Position numbers and translations under genes: made by a program
The notes under the pieces: generated by a model
Databases searched by the model: none
Told to the model about the DNA's origin: nothing
Seen by the model: only the letters and a program-made list of their open reading frames with translations
Part shown: positions 52,843 to 63,568 of the stretch, piece by piece
Numbering within the stretch: the first letter of the stretch is position 1
Layout of the letters: every line of letters begins with the position of its first letter
Assembly (NCBI RefSeq): GCF_034366625.1
Contig: NZ_JAXMIH010000011.1
Span: 186,001 to 250,000, forward strand
Reading direction: 5' to 3'
Length of the DNA stretch: 64,000 bases
Origin: Prosthecobacter sp.
Lineage (GTDB): Bacteria > Verrucomicrobiota > Verrucomicrobiia > Verrucomicrobiales > Verrucomicrobiaceae

Positions 52843-54249
52843 CTAAGCGATCACATCCCGCAGCACGTTTCCATGCACATCCGTGAGCCGCAGGTCGCGG
52901 CCGCTGAAGCGGTAAGTGAGCTGTTCGTGATCAATGCCCATGAGATGCAGCACCGTGGCCCACATGTCATAGACGGTGCAGGCGTTTTCGATGGCGTGGT
53001 AGCCGAAGTCGTCGGTGGCTCCGTAAATGTGGCCGGGCTTGATGCCGCCGCCAGCCATCCAGATCGTGAAGCCATACGGATTGTGATCGCGGCCATCGGT
53101 GCCTTGGGCGAAAGGTGTGCGTCCGAACTCACCAGCCCACACGACGAGCGTGCTGTCGAGCAGGCCGCGTGATTTGAGGTCTTTGACGAGCGCGGCGATG
53201 GGCTGATCGACCTGATAGGCCATGTTGCCGTGGCCTTTTTTGATCTGGCCGTGCTGATCCCAGGGATTCGGTGCCTGTCCGGCGCCGAGTTTTTGCGGAA
53301 GACAGCTCAGCTCGACAAAACGCACGCCGCGCTCCACCAACCGCCGCGCGAGCAGGCACTGCCGCGCATACGCGGTGCGCGTGGTGTCAGGACCGTCCAT
53401 GCCGTAGAGCTTCTTGGTCGCCTCGGTCTCGCTGGAGATGTCGCAAAGCTCCGGCACGGCGGATTGCATGCGCCAGGCGAGTTCGTAGTTCGAGATCGCG
53501 GCTTCGACGTGGATGTCGTGTTGCGTGGTGTTGGCGAAGCGGCGGTCCATCGCGCCGATGAAGTCGAGCTGGCGGCGCTGGCTGTCGCGAGGCTGCTGCG
53601 GGCGGATGTTCTCCACGGCCTCGGCTTCATCCGCCTTGATGATGCTGGCCTGATGCTGTGCGGGCAGGAATCCATTGCTGAACAATCCCACACCGCCATG
53701 CGGCACGCTGGCACCGCCGCTTTGCAGCACGACATAGCCAGGCAGATCGCGCGACTCGGTGCCGAGGCCGTAGCTCGTCCACGCTCCGGCGCTGGGATAA
53801 CCGAGAAACGGAAAGCCGGTGTGCATGAAGAAATTGCCCTGAGCATGTTCGCTGAACTTCGCGGTCATGCTGCGGATCACGCAGATCTCATCGGCAAGTG
53901 TCGCCATGTGAGGAAACAGCTCGCTCACCGGCATGCCGCTCTGCCCGTGACGATGAAACACCCAGTGCGCGGGCTGCACGGTGCCGTTGTTGTTGAACTG
54001 CGTCTTCTTCACCTCGCCGGGCATCGGCTGGCCCGCGTATTTCTCCAGCAGCGGCTTCGGATCAAACGAGTCGAGGTGCGACACACCGCCGCTCATGTAG
54101 CAAAAAATCACGCTGCGTGCCTTCGGTGCGAAACGTTTCGCGCGATGCACCATCGGCGTCTCCGCCTGCATCAATCCCGCCAACGCCGCCATTCCAAAGC
54201 CCGTGGAGGCGCTGGAGAGAATCTGACGACGTGAGAGGTGTGAGTTCAT
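52843..54249 (-). CDS. DUF1501 protein, second tandem paralogue
   Basis: A 468-residue protein with N-terminal SRRQILS, a Tat-like signal, and the DUF1501 motifs [15 protein letters not shown] (about 53-67), [21 protein letters not shown] (about 361-381). It is by eye about 80% identical to the upstream neighbour (54249-55658), so the pair is a recent tandem duplication. The start overlaps the preceding gene's stop by 1 bp, and the two are the last genes of an operon with the PSCyt1-DUF1549 gene. Confidence 0.9.
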   Translation of the reverse strand: MNSHLSRRQILSSASTGFGMAALAGLMQAETPMVHRAKRFAPKARSVIFCYMSGGVSHLDSFDPKPLLEKYAGQPMPGEVKKTQFNNNGTVQPAHWVFHRHGQSGMPVSELFPHMATLADEICVIRSMTAKFSEHAQGNFFMHTGFPFLGYPSAGAWTSYGLGTESRDLPGYVVLQSGGASVPHGGVGLFSNGFLPAQHQASIIKADEAEAVENIRPQQPRDSQRRQLDFIGAMDRRFANTTQHDIHVEAAISNYELAWRMQSAVPELCDISSETEATKKLYGMDGPDTTRTAYARQCLLARRLVERGVRFVELSCLPQKLGAGQAPNPWDQHGQIKKGHGNMAYQVDQPIAALVKDLKSRGLLDSTLVVWAGEFGRTPFAQGTDGRDHNPYGFTIWMAGGGIKPGHIYGATDDFGYHAIENACTVYDMWATVLHLMGIDHEQLTYRFSGRDLRLTDVHGNVLRDVIA

Positions 54250-55658
54250 CAGGCAAAGATGTCGCGCAGCACATTTCCATGCACATCGGTGAGCCGCAAA
54301 TCACGTCCGCTAAAGCGATAAGTCAGTTGTTCATGATCCACGCCCATGAGATGCAGCACCGTGGCCCAGAGGTCATAGACGGTGCAGACGTTTTCGGTGG
54401 CGTTGTAGCCAAATTCGTCGGTGGAGCCATAGACGTGGCCGCCTTTGACGCCGCCACCGGCCATCCAGACGGTGAAGCCGTAGGGGTTGTGATCGCGGCC
54501 GTTGCTGCCTTGCGCGAAGGGCGTGCGGCCAAATTCACCGGCCCAGACGATGAGCGTGCTGTCGAGCAGGCCGCGTGAGCGAAGGTCTTTGATGAGCGCG
54601 GCGATGGGCTGGTCGATCTGGTTCGCCATCTTGCCGTGGCCTTCATTGAGTGAGCTGTGATGATCCCACGGATTGGCTCCGTTGCCGCCGCCGAGGTTGT
54701 AGGCCAGCGTGCTGAGCTCGATGAAACGCACGCCACGTTCGACGAGTCGCCGTGCGAGCAGGCACTGGCGGGCGTAGGCGGCTTTTTTCGGCTCGGGATC
54801 GTCGAGGCCGTAGAGTTTGCGAGTTGCTTCGGATTCACCCGAGATCTCGCACAGCTCGGGCACGGCGGATTGCATGCGCCAAGCCATCTCGTAGTTTGAA
54901 ATGGCAGCCTCAACATGCATGTCGTGCTGCGTGGTGCTGACAAAACGGCGGTCCATCGCGCCGATAAAGTCGAGCTGTCTGCGCTGCATGTCCTGCGGCT
55001 GACGAGGTCGGATGTTGGCGACAGCTTCGGCTTCATCAGCTTTCACGACGCTGGCCTGATGCTGCGCGGGCAGGAATCCATTGCTGAACAGGCCCACGCC
55101 GCCATGCGGAGTCGCCGCGCCGCCGCTTTGCAGCACGACGTAGCCCGGCAGATCGCGTGACTCGGTACCGAGGCCGTAACTCGTCCACGCTCCCGCGCTG
55201 GGGAAGCCGAGGAAGGGAAAACCGGTGTGCATGAAGAAATTTCCCTGCGCATGCTCGCTGAACTTCGCCGTCATGCTGCGTATCATGCAAAGGTCATCCG
55301 CCACGCCGCCGATCTGCGGAAACATGTCGCTCACCTCAAGGCCCGACTGCCCGTAGCGCTTGAAGTCCCAGTGCGAGGGCTGGACGGTGCCGTTGTTGTT
55401 GAACTGCGTCTTCTTCACGTCCCCAGGCATCGGTTTGCCCGCGAACTTCTTGAGCATCGGCTTGTGATCGAACGAATCGACATGCGACACACCGCCGCTC
55501 ATGTAGAGGAAGATGACCGAGCGTGCTTTGGGAGCGAAACGCTTGGCGCGATGCACGAGCGCAGCTTGCGACTCTTCCTGCATCAATCCGGCGAAAGCCG
55601 CCATGCCGAAGCCGGTGGAGGCGCGAGAGAGGAGTTGGCGGCGATTCATAGCATTCAT
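54249..55658 (-). CDS. DUF1501 protein, first tandem paralogue
   Basis: A 469-residue protein with an N-terminal MNRRQLLSR Tat-like signal and DUF1501 motifs [14 protein letters not shown] (about 55-68) and [21 protein letters not shown] (about 363-383). Start 55658 overlaps the stop of the upstream gene by 4 bp (ATGA). DUF1501 and PSCyt1-DUF1549 proteins are commonly paired and probably act together outside the cytoplasm. Confidence 0.9.
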   Translation of the reverse strand: MNAMNRRQLLSRASTGFGMAAFAGLMQEESQAALVHRAKRFAPKARSVIFLYMSGGVSHVDSFDHKPMLKKFAGKPMPGDVKKTQFNNNGTVQPSHWDFKRYGQSGLEVSDMFPQIGGVADDLCMIRSMTAKFSEHAQGNFFMHTGFPFLGFPSAGAWTSYGLGTESRDLPGYVVLQSGGAATPHGGVGLFSNGFLPAQHQASVVKADEAEAVANIRPRQPQDMQRRQLDFIGAMDRRFVSTTQHDMHVEAAISNYEMAWRMQSAVPELCEISGESEATRKLYGLDDPEPKKAAYARQCLLARRLVERGVRFIELSTLAYNLGGGNGANPWDHHSSLNEGHGKMANQIDQPIAALIKDLRSRGLLDSTLIVWAGEFGRTPFAQGSNGRDHNPYGFTVWMAGGGVKGGHVYGSTDEFGYNATENVCTVYDLWATVLHLMGVDHEQLTYRFSGRDLRLTDVHGNVLRDIFA

Positions 55659-58600
55659 TGCAGGTAGATAAACTCTTTGAGGTTGATGAGGCTCTGCGCG
55701 AGGCTCGTCCAAGCTTGCACCTTCGGATCATCGCCGCTGGTGCTGTTGCGAGCCGATTCGATGGATTGCGTGTGTTGGTCTCTTTGAGACTGTAAAATGG
55801 CGAGTTGCTGGCGCTGTGCGTCGGTGAGCGTGGCGAGGATGTCAGTCTCGGTGAGGGTGGTGAATTCGACGCGTGAGGTTTGGGCGATTTCATCGGCGGT
55901 GAGGGCGCGGTCGTAGAGACGAGCGCGGTAGATGCGGCCGCTGAGACCTTTGTTGCCAGCCGGGTTGCCGTGACGGCAGCCGAGGAGGATCTGGCTCTTG
56001 CCTGGCTCGAAGAGGAAGCCGGGAGCCTTGCGATAGCTGCGTCCGTAAGGCTTGCCATCGCGGTAGCCGGTGATGGTGCCATCGGCTTGATACACGACGG
56101 CGACATGCACGGGGCGTGTGGCGGCGTCGGTCTCGGGCGGGCCTTCGAAGAGTTCGCTGCGATTGAAATGATCGCTGCCTGCGACCCAATGCGCGGGTGT
56201 TTTTTCGCCGAAGACGAGCGAATCAAACACGCCGCCGTCACGCTCCTGCACCGTGATGACGCCTCCACCGCGCTGGGTGAGGTTGTCGAGCATGACCCAG
56301 GCTTCGAGAGTCTTGGTGCTGAGCTTTTTCGGCAGGGCACCGCTTTCGGCCATGGATTTGCCATCGAGAACCAACGCGCCGTTTTCGATGCGGGCAGAGC
56401 CGGTGAAGGTGAGCGAGAGCTTGCCCTTTGTGTCGTTCGAATTCTTATCGAAGGTCCATTCGGCGAGGGGAGATGGGGCGGATAGGATGGATGGGGCTGA
56501 TGGCTGGCCGACGAGGAGTTTGTTGCGCGCAGGATCGAGAATCGCGGCGATTTGACCATTCAAAGTGGAGAGCTGCTTTTCTTGTTCGGCGAGTTTTTGT
56601 GCCTGCTCGGTGCTTTCGGTCTGAAGCGTGATCAAATAGGCGAGGCTTTGCTTCACCTCGGTGTCGGTGGCTTCGCGGGAGAAGGCTTCGCGGAACATCT
56701 GGCGGATGCGGAGGTCGTCGGGGCGGTCTTTTTCATCGTTGATCGTGCGCAACGCCCAACCGCGTGACCAGTCGATGACACGCGTGTCATTGAGCAGCGC
56801 GAGCGATTGAGCGGGGACGTTGGTGATGTCACGCTTGCCGCGCGTGGCGAAGGGTACGGGCGAGTCGAAGGTGGTGAGGAAGGGGTTCAGGGAATTGCGG
56901 ATGACTTTGATGTAGATGCTGCGTCGTGGATCGCCCGCGTCGGCGGACTCGCCGAAGGGAGTGGGATCAAATTTGCCGGAAAGCGTGACGATGGAGTCGC
57001 GGATGGCCTCGGCCTCCAGACGGCGGATGCTCCAATGGGCGAGCAGCTTGTTTTCCGGGTCCTTGGCATTGCTGCCTGCGGCGCGTTGGAAGGTCTTGGA
57101 GAGCAGGATGTCACGCAGCAGGCTCTTGATGCTGCCACCGGAGGCGATGAAGCGTTGAGCGAGGAAGTCGAGCAACTCGGGATGCGTCGGCAGGTCACCG
57201 AGCTTGCCGAAATTATCAACGCTGGCGACGATGCCGCGACCGAAGACATGATGCCACACGCGATTGACGATGACACGGGCGGTGAGCGGATTGTTTTGCA
57301 TGTCCGCCATGTGCTCGGCGAGTTCGAGGCGGCCGCTGGATTTTGTGTTGAAGGGCGTGGGATCGAGGGCATCGAGAAAACGGCGCGGGACGAGTTCAGC
57401 AGGCTGTTTGTGCTCGCCGCGGACAAAGAGCGGCGCGTCTTTGGCATCGGCCTCGATGATGCCGGGAACGCGCGTGGGCATCGGTAGCGTCGATTCGAGA
57501 TCGCGATAGCGTTTCACAAGCGCGGCAGCCTCGGGCATGTCGGCGAGATTATTCGCCAGTTTTCCGGTTTGCAGGAGCTGGTCGAGCGCCTCCGCGTGCT
57601 CGTCGTTGAGCGTGCCGCTTTGCCAAGCACGAATCGTCTCAGGCACGGAGAAGACCAGGCGCTCCTCGGTGGAGGGCGGCGGATTTTTGTCCTTGGTGAT
57701 GGCCACATCCGTGAGGCCAAACCACGAGCGCGAGTCCTTACTATACTCCGCTGGCATGTCGGCGGAGGTCGTCACCTGGATGAATATCTCGTCTCCCTTC
57801 CAGAATTCGAGGTCGAGCGAGCGCCAGCCGAGCTTTTCCTCTTTGGCTTCCTTGAGTTCGACAGCTTTGTGGATGGTGCCGGTGCGAGGGTAATTTTGCA
57901 CCACATACTTCGCCTTCACGCCACCATTGCCTGCTAACCGAAACCACAGCGTGCCGCCCTCGCACTTGAAGCGGTTGGAGAAAAGCACGACGCGTTCCTT
58001 CGTGCTGAGCACATCACTGAAATAGCCGGAAGGGTGAATCCGTGATAGCAGGCGGTCGCCTTCCAGCGCCACGGAGAATTCGCCCGCTTTCGTGAGGGAA
58101 ACACCGCTGGCAGTCCACTGATAAGCCGAGAGACCAGGACGTTTGGGATCAAAGCGATCCGCTGAGTTGCCCTTCGCTGACTTGAGCCAATGCGCGGCCA
58201 CCGCGTCTTTGATCTGCTGCTTGAGCTTCGCCAGTTCTTCACGCGCCGCTTTGCCTGTGCCGGGAGCATTCACGTCAATGACGGCTGGATGCGTGCTCGT
58301 GAAGATGCCGTAGAGAGCGTAGAAGTCGGCCTGCGAAATGGCGTCGAATTTGTGATTGTGGCAGCGGGCGCAGCTCACGGTGAGGGCCTGGAAGGCCTTG
58401 GTGACGGTGTCGATCTGGTTGTCGGTGAAGGTGACCATTTCATCGAGCGAATCGACCGGCGAGAAGCCATGCAACACCATGCGAAGCTGCGCGATGCCGA
58501 TGGCGCTTTCGTTGATGCCGTTTTGGAGGCGCGGTTTTGGTAGTAAATCACCAGCGATGGCTTCTTTGACGAGTTGCGGATAAGGAACGTCGTCGTTGAA

Positions 58601-59359
58601 GGCACGGATGAGGTAGTCGCGGTAACGCCACGCATACGGGATGGCGGGGTCGCCTTCGGATCCGTAGCTTTCGGCATAGCGCACCCAGTCCATGAAGTGG
58701 CGTGCCCATTTTTCGCCGAAGGCGGGGCTGGTGAGCAATTGATCGACAGTTTGATCACCACTCGGCGGAAGCCCGGTGAGGACATAGCTCGTGCGGCGGC
58801 GAAGTGTCTGCGCATCGGCTTGCGGTGCGGCGGGAATGCCTTGTTTGGCGAGTTCAGCGTCGATGTAGTCGTCGATGGTCTTGTTCGCGGGCTGCTTCGA
58901 GATCGGCAGGAAGGCCCACCAGTCCTTGCGGCGTTCGAGGATGGCTTTCCAATCGGTTTCTTTGGCGACTTGCTCTTTTGAAGGCGCAGCGTCGCGTGGA
59001 TCAGCGGCACCGTCACGAATCCAGCGTTCGAAGTCGGCGATGACTTTGTCGTCAAGCTTGGCTCCGGCTTTGGGCATCTTGAGATCTTCGTGCTCGTGCT
59101 TGATGGTTTGAATCAACAAGGATGCAGCGGGATCGCCGGGTTTGATGGCATCGCCGGACTCGCCGCCGGATTGCCAACCAGCGCGGGAGTCGAGCACGAG
59201 GCCGCCTTTCTTCTTCGTGGCGGCGCTGTGGCACTCGTAGCACTCCTGCGCGAGGATGGGGCGGATCTTCGACTCGAAGAACTCGATTTGAGCTGGCGTG
59301 GCGGCAGTGGATTGGCCGCAAAAAGCCGCAAAAAGGATCAAAAAGGAACACTGTTTCAT
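55655..59359 (-). CDS. PSCyt1-DUF1549-DUF1553-LamG protein
   Basis: A 1234-residue exported protein. Order: signal peptide (cleavage near 20), PSCyt1 domain with haem motif CYECHS (about 40-45), DUF1549 with [14 protein letters not shown] (about 332-345), DUF1553 with [14 protein letters not shown] (about 700-713), and near the C terminus a LamG/concanavalin-like domain (about 970-1150) that can bind polysaccharide. The two CxxCH sites suggest covalent haem c. It is the second gene of the IclR operon; its start overlaps the IclR stop by 4 bp. Likely a surface or periplasmic haem protein linked to polysaccharide use; the reaction is unknown. Confidence 0.9.
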   Translation of the reverse strand: MKQCSFLILFAAFCGQSTAATPAQIEFFESKIRPILAQECYECHSAATKKKGGLVLDSRAGWQSGGESGDAIKPGDPAASLLIQTIKHEHEDLKMPKAGAKLDDKVIADFERWIRDGAADPRDAAPSKEQVAKETDWKAILERRKDWWAFLPISKQPANKTIDDYIDAELAKQGIPAAPQADAQTLRRRTSYVLTGLPPSGDQTVDQLLTSPAFGEKWARHFMDWVRYAESYGSEGDPAIPYAWRYRDYLIRAFNDDVPYPQLVKEAIAGDLLPKPRLQNGINESAIGIAQLRMVLHGFSPVDSLDEMVTFTDNQIDTVTKAFQALTVSCARCHNHKFDAISQADFYALYGIFTSTHPAVIDVNAPGTGKAAREELAKLKQQIKDAVAAHWLKSAKGNSADRFDPKRPGLSAYQWTASGVSLTKAGEFSVALEGDRLLSRIHPSGYFSDVLSTKERVVLFSNRFKCEGGTLWFRLAGNGGVKAKYVVQNYPRTGTIHKAVELKEAKEEKLGWRSLDLEFWKGDEIFIQVTTSADMPAEYSKDSRSWFGLTDVAITKDKNPPPSTEERLVFSVPETIRAWQSGTLNDEHAEALDQLLQTGKLANNLADMPEAAALVKRYRDLESTLPMPTRVPGIIEADAKDAPLFVRGEHKQPAELVPRRFLDALDPTPFNTKSSGRLELAEHMADMQNNPLTARVIVNRVWHHVFGRGIVASVDNFGKLGDLPTHPELLDFLAQRFIASGGSIKSLLRDILLSKTFQRAAGSNAKDPENKLLAHWSIRRLEAEAIRDSIVTLSGKFDPTPFGESADAGDPRRSIYIKVIRNSLNPFLTTFDSPVPFATRGKRDITNVPAQSLALLNDTRVIDWSRGWALRTINDEKDRPDDLRIRQMFREAFSREATDTEVKQSLAYLITLQTESTEQAQKLAEQEKQLSTLNGQIAAILDPARNKLLVGQPSAPSILSAPSPLAEWTFDKNSNDTKGKLSLTFTGSARIENGALVLDGKSMAESGALPKKLSTKTLEAWVMLDNLTQRGGGVITVQERDGGVFDSLVFGEKTPAHWVAGSDHFNRSELFEGPPETDAATRPVHVAVVYQADGTITGYRDGKPYGRSYRKAPGFLFEPGKSQILLGCRHGNPAGNKGLSGRIYRARLYDRALTADEIAQTSRVEFTTLTETDILATLTDAQRQQLAILQSQRDQHTQSIESARNSTSGDDPKVQAWTSLAQSLINLKEFIYLQ

Positions 59360-60141
59360 GCCAGGAGCCTCCGGGTGATGTTTTCAGCGGCTTCGATGCA
59401 CATACGACCGGCTTTTTCGAATTGGTCGCGCTTCAGGCGAAAGGAGGGGGACATGACGGTGATGGCGGCGACGGGGTAATGATACTCGTCGAGGATGGTG
59501 GCGGCGACACAGTGAATGCCTTCGAGTCCCTCGGCGATGTCAGTGGAGAAGCCTCGTTTGCGAGTTTTGGCGAGATCGGCTTCCAAGGCGCTGCGCGTGG
59601 CAAGAGTCGTCGGCGTGTATTGCTTGAGTTTCACGACGGCGAAAAATTTGTCGAGTTCAGCGGGCGGAAGATGCGCCAGAATCGCTTTGCCGGGCGCACA
59701 GGAATACATGGGCACTTGCAGGCCGACGGTACTGCTGACTTTGATCGGCTGGGAGGAGATGCACTGCTCCAGCACGGTCATTTTGTGATTGGCGCAGGCG
59801 AGGACCTGCGTGGTCTCGCCGGATTCATCGCGCAGCCATTTGAGGGACTCCAAAGCGCAGACGACGAGGCTTTTCTCGCGCACTTGAGGCCGGGAGAGAT
59901 CGAAAAGCTTGTTCGTGAGAACGAAGCGTTTGTCGTCCTCGCGGCGCTGGAGGTAGCCGCGATTGTGGAGGGTGCCGGTGATGCGAAAGACGGAGTTCAC
60001 CGGCAGATCAAGCTCGCGGGCGATCTCGGTGAGGCTCAGTCCGGCACGATGACGACCGAGGAGTTCGAGGATGGCCAGCGTGCGCTCGGTGCCTGGGGCG
60101 AGGGTGTCTTCGGTGGGAAGGATGGGGGCTTCTTTGAGCAT
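59356..60141 (-). CDS. IclR family transcriptional regulator
   Basis: A 261-residue IclR protein: N-terminal winged helix-turn-helix (GLSLTEIARELDLPVNSVFR, about 35-54) and a C-terminal GAF-like effector domain (about 85-255), with APGKAILAHL near 148 and the G-x-x-x-D signature near 197. IclR members repress or activate catabolic operons on binding a small ligand. Being first in the operon and translationally coupled to the haem protein suggests it regulates this operon and itself. A palindrome overlaps its start. Confidence 0.9.
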   Translation of the reverse strand: MLKEAPILPTEDTLAPGTERTLAILELLGRHRAGLSLTEIARELDLPVNSVFRITGTLHNRGYLQRREDDKRFVLTNKLFDLSRPQVREKSLVVCALESLKWLRDESGETTQVLACANHKMTVLEQCISSQPIKVSSTVGLQVPMYSCAPGKAILAHLPPAELDKFFAVVKLKQYTPTTLATRSALEADLAKTRKRGFSTDIAEGLEGIHCVAATILDEYHYPVAAITVMSPSFRLKRDQFEKAGRMCIEAAENITRRLLA

Positions 60142-60154
60142 TCTAGATTTAGAA
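60141..60154. promoter_or_regulatory. Candidate IclR operator at its own start
   Basis: TTCTA-GATT-TAGAA is a perfect 5-4-5 palindrome abutting the IclR start codon. A second similar unit (TTCTGGATTTGGAA, 60159-60172) follows in direct orientation. Position suggests autoregulation and possibly control of the divergent queF-queC genes. Confidence 0.5.
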
Positions 60155-60245
60155 ACGATTCTGGATTTGGAAAACTATCGAGTAATCTTGGACTGACGGC
60201 TCATCGCATTTGCAATCCGGCCTCTCTCCCGCATTCTGCGCGGAC

Positions 60246-60677
60246 ATGAGCCAGGAAAATGACCTCACATTGCTCGGAAAATCGGAAAACCGCCTGCCGG
60301 CCTCGCCGGATGTGGCGGTGCTGGAGACCTTCCCGAACCGCACGCCCGGGCGGAACTACCGCATCCATTTGAGCGCGCCGGAATTCAGCTCGATCTGCCC
60401 CGTGACCGGCCAGCCGGATTCGGCGCACCTCGAAATCTACTACATCCCCGCCGAGAAGTGCGTGGAGACGAAGTCGCTGAAGTTTTACCTCGCCTCGTAT
60501 CGCAATCACGCCGCCTTCAATGAGGCGATCGTGAATCGCGTGCTCGATGACATCGTGAAAGCCTGCGCACCAAAGCAGGTCGTGGTGCGTGGTAAATTTG
60601 GTGCCCGCGGTGGCATCCAACTCACCTGTGAGGCCCGTTTCCCTGATCTCGACGAAACGCTGCGCCTGCCGGAATGA
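60246..60677 (+). CDS. queF: NADPH-dependent 7-cyano-7-deazaguanine reductase
   Basis: The 143-residue protein is QueF, short type I form. The catalytic Cys lies in FSSICPVTGQPD (about 48-59) and the substrate-binding ESLK-like loop ETKSLKFYL (about 79-87) follows. It reduces preQ0 to preQ1 in queuosine synthesis. Its stop overlaps the queC ATG by 4 bp. Start 60246 is chosen because it matches the family's N terminus. Confidence 0.94.
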   Translation: MSQENDLTLLGKSENRLPASPDVAVLETFPNRTPGRNYRIHLSAPEFSSICPVTGQPDSAHLEIYYIPAEKCVETKSLKFYLASYRNHAAFNEAIVNRVLDDIVKACAPKQVVVRGKFGARGGIQLTCEARFPDLDETLRLPE

Positions 60678-61336
60678 AAACGCTGGTATTGCTTTCTGGC
60701 GGAATGGACTCCGTGACGGCGCTGCATTGGGCGCGGCAGGAGCATGAGGTCGTGGGTGCGGTGAGCTTTGATTACGGTGCCAAGCATAATCATCGCGAGA
60801 TCCCGCTGGCGGCGTGGCATTGCGCGCAATCGGATGTGAAGCATGACATCATCGACCTGGACTTCGTGAACCGGCTGTTTGCCTCCGACTTGCTCAAAAG
60901 CGGCGGTGAAGTGCCTGATGGCCACTACGCGCATGAAACCATGAAGCAGACGGTGGTGCCGTTCCGCAACGGCATCATGCTCGCCATCGCCTGTGGCCTT
61001 GCCGAGAGCCGTGAGGCTGAGGCGCTCGTCATCGCGGCGCATGCGGGCGATCACACGATTTATCCCGACTGCCGAGAGCCGTTCATGCAAGGGATGGCCG
61101 CCGCGATGCGCGAAGGAACGTATGCGCGCCTCGAACTGCTGCGCCCGTTCATCCATCTCGACAAAGCGGGCATCGCAAAGCTTGGTGCGGCACTGGGAGT
61201 GGATTACGGCAAGACTTGGTCGTGCTACAAAGGCGGCGATTTGCACTGCGGGAAGTGCGGCACATGCGTGGAGCGCGTCGAGGCGTTTGCGCTCGCGGGA
61301 TTGGATGATCCGACGATTTACGACGCGGGCGTTTGA
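60674..61336 (+). CDS. queC: 7-cyano-7-deazaguanine synthase
   Basis: A 220-residue QueC. The PP-loop SGGMDS is at 8-13; the zinc-binding cysteines are in SCYKGGDLHCGKCGTC (about 183-198). It makes preQ0 from CDG using ATP and ammonia. It is coupled to queF. Its 3' end overlaps the convergent NtrC-type gene by 19 bp. Confidence 0.95.
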   Translation: MKTLVLLSGGMDSVTALHWARQEHEVVGAVSFDYGAKHNHREIPLAAWHCAQSDVKHDIIDLDFVNRLFASDLLKSGGEVPDGHYAHETMKQTVVPFRNGIMLAIACGLAESREAEALVIAAHAGDHTIYPDCREPFMQGMAAAMREGTYARLELLRPFIHLDKAGIAKLGAALGVDYGKTWSCYKGGDLHCGKCGTCVERVEAFALAGLDDPTIYDAGV

Positions 61337-62781
61337 GCCTCGGGCTGCACACGCCGGCGATGCGTGCGGACCATGTTCAAGTCCTTGAGCTTGCGTTGAA
61401 GCGTGCGGCGGCTCATGCCAAGCATCTCGGCGGCGACGGTGCGGTTGTTGCCGCTGCGCTGGAGGGCTTGGAGAATGAGCTGGTGCTCGACTTCGGTGAT
61501 GTCGAGGTCGCTCTTGGGTTTGATAGACGGATCGGCGGGCAGAGCCGATGCAGCGTCTTTGGTGGGTATTAAAGAAGGCGCGCGCAGGCCGATGCCGAGG
61601 CCGTGCGGGTTGAGCAGGTAGGACGGCAGGTGTTTGAGCATCACGCGGTTGCTGTTGCTCATGACGACGCCGTGCTCGATGGCGGCGCGGAGTTCGCGGA
61701 TGTTGCCGGGCCAGTCGTATTTCATCATCGCGGGCAAGGCGTCCTCGCCGAGCGGCTTGAAGGCCTTGCCGTTGGTTTTGGCGAGTTCTTTGAGGAAATG
61801 GTCGGCCAGCACGGGGATGTCGCCTTTTCGAACGCGCAGCGGTGGAAGCTGGATGGTGACGACGCGCAGCCGCCAGTAGAGATCTTCGCGGAATTTGCCT
61901 TCCTCGACCATCTTCGCGAGATCGCGGTTCGTGGCGGCGATGACACGGACGTTGATCTGGATTGGCTTGCTGCTGCCGACACGTTCGATGGTCTGCTCCC
62001 CGAGAGCGCGGAGCAGTTTGACCTGTGTGGAGGCGTCGATCTCGCCGATTTCATCGAGGAACAGCGTGCCGCCGTTTGCCTGCTCGAAGCGGCCGATGCG
62101 GCGCTCCTGAGCGCCGGTAAACGAGCCTTTTTCATGGCCGAACAGTTCGCTTTCGAGGATCTGCGGCGAGAGCGCGGCACAATGCACGGACACGATGTTC
62201 GCCTTGGGCCGGCCGCTGAGATTGTGAATGGCGCGGGCGACGAGTTCTTTGCCGGTGCCGCTTTCGCCTTCGATCAAGACAGTGGCGCGGGAAGGGGCGA
62301 CTTGCTGGATGGTTTCGATGATGGGCTTCATCACCTCGGACTGGCCGAGGATGCCTTCGATGGAGAATTTGCGCTCGACCTGCTGCTTCAACGCGACGTT
62401 TTCGTGCTCCAAGGTGCGACTGCGGAGGGCACGTTTGATGAGAAGCTCCACTTCATCGAGATTGAGAGGCTTGGTGACGAAATGGTAGGCACCACGGCGC
62501 ATCGCCTCCACCGCAGTGTCCACGCTGCCGTAGGCGGTCATCATGATGCACACGGGTGGCTTCGGCTGGGCGAGAGCGGCATCCAGTAGCTTCATGCCGT
62601 TGTCCTCGCCGAGACGCAGGTCGGTGAGCATGACGTCGATGCGGTCGTTTTGGAGGTATTCCATCGCCTCGGCGGCGTTGGAGGCGACGTAGCAGTCAAA
62701 CTCGTCCTCCAGCGAGAGGCGCAGGCCATCGCGGGTGTGCTTTTCGTCATCGACGATGAGGACGGTGGCTTGGTCGTTCAT
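61318..62781 (-). CDS. NtrC-type sigma-54-dependent response regulator
   Basis: A 487-residue regulator: receiver domain (about 5-120; phosphoacceptor Asp near 54 in VMLTDLRL), AAA+ domain with Walker A GESGTGKE (about 174-181), the sigma-54 contact loop GSFTGA (about 222-227) and Walker B GTLFLDEIGE (about 241-250), then a Fis-type helix-turn-helix (about 440-472). It should activate sigma-54 promoters on phosphorylation. No histidine kinase gene is adjacent, so the partner is unknown. Confidence 0.94.
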   Translation of the reverse strand: MNDQATVLIVDDEKHTRDGLRLSLEDEFDCYVASNAAEAMEYLQNDRIDVMLTDLRLGEDNGMKLLDAALAQPKPPVCIMMTAYGSVDTAVEAMRRGAYHFVTKPLNLDEVELLIKRALRSRTLEHENVALKQQVERKFSIEGILGQSEVMKPIIETIQQVAPSRATVLIEGESGTGKELVARAIHNLSGRPKANIVSVHCAALSPQILESELFGHEKGSFTGAQERRIGRFEQANGGTLFLDEIGEIDASTQVKLLRALGEQTIERVGSSKPIQINVRVIAATNRDLAKMVEEGKFREDLYWRLRVVTIQLPPLRVRKGDIPVLADHFLKELAKTNGKAFKPLGEDALPAMMKYDWPGNIRELRAAIEHGVVMSNSNRVMLKHLPSYLLNPHGLGIGLRAPSLIPTKDAASALPADPSIKPKSDLDITEVEHQLILQALQRSGNNRTVAAEMLGMSRRTLQRKLKDLNMVRTHRRRVQPEAQTPAS

Positions 62782-62904
62782 GAGTGAAGGAATGGCTCAC
62801 TATGAGAGGCGAAGCGCGTGGCGGCAAACCGTGAAGTGAAAATATTGTTGACTGATCGTCTAGTTGCGGATAAACCCTGCCACTCACACCTCAAACAAAC
62901 CTTC

Positions 62905-63501
62905 ATGGGACGCACCTCCACCGCCAAAGAACGCCTGATCGAAGCCGTGCTCGAATTGATCTGGACGGGCAGCTACGGCAGCACGTCAGTGGATCAGATT
63001 TGCGAGCGGGCAGGGGTGAAGAAAGGCAGTTTCTACCACTTTTTTGAGTCCAAGACCGAACTGGCGGTCACGGCCATCGATCATGGCTGGACGGAGCACC
63101 GCAAAAAGCTCGACGAGATGTTTTCGCCGGTCGTGCCACCGCTGGAGCGCATCTGGCAGTGCTTTCGTGATTTCACCGACGAACAGAGGGAATTGCAGGC
63201 AAAACACGGCCGCGTGCTCGGCTGCCCGATCCACACGCTCGGGGCTGAGATCAGCACGGTGGATGAAAAACTGCGGCAGAAACTGCAGGACATTTTGGGC
63301 CAGTTTGTGTGCTATTACGAGTCAGCGATCCGCGATGCACACGCTCAGGGCGTAATCCAGGCTCCTGACGCGCCTGCTCTGGCACGAATCCTGTTTGCCT
63401 ATGGCGAGGGTCTGCTCGCGCAGGCACGCATCTGGAACGATCTCACGCACCTCGATTCGATGGAAGTCGGTGCCCGGCTCATCTTGGGCGTGAAGTCCTG
63501 A
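62905..63501 (+). CDS. TetR/AcrR family transcriptional regulator
   Basis: About 198 residues. N-terminal TetR helix-turn-helix (TSVDQICERAGVKKGSFYHFF, about 27-47) is followed by a ligand-binding helical domain. TetR proteins usually repress nearby efflux genes; here an RND-type adaptor gene starts 67 bp downstream on the same strand. The start at 62905 is chosen because the 29-residue upstream extension is not TetR-like. A GTTGAC...AGTTG motif at 62847-62866 and a related one at 63531-63543 may be operators. Confidence 0.88.
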   Translation: MGRTSTAKERLIEAVLELIWTGSYGSTSVDQICERAGVKKGSFYHFFESKTELAVTAIDHGWTEHRKKLDEMFSPVVPPLERIWQCFRDFTDEQRELQAKHGRVLGCPIHTLGAEISTVDEKLRQKLQDILGQFVCYYESAIRDAHAQGVIQAPDAPALARILFAYGEGLLAQARIWNDLTHLDSMEVGARLILGVKS

Positions 63502-63568
63502 TTCTGCCTCTCTTTTGCCCTCATTTTAAACCAACTGGTCAACTTTCACCCCAAAACCAACGCGCCCC

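Noticed and set aside
60142..60245. preQ1 riboswitch upstream of queF
   Set aside because: No preQ1-type stem-loop and A-rich tail pattern is visible in the leader.
61603..62589. + strand ORF opposite the NtrC-type regulator
   Set aside because: Antisense shadow of conserved AAA+ motifs.
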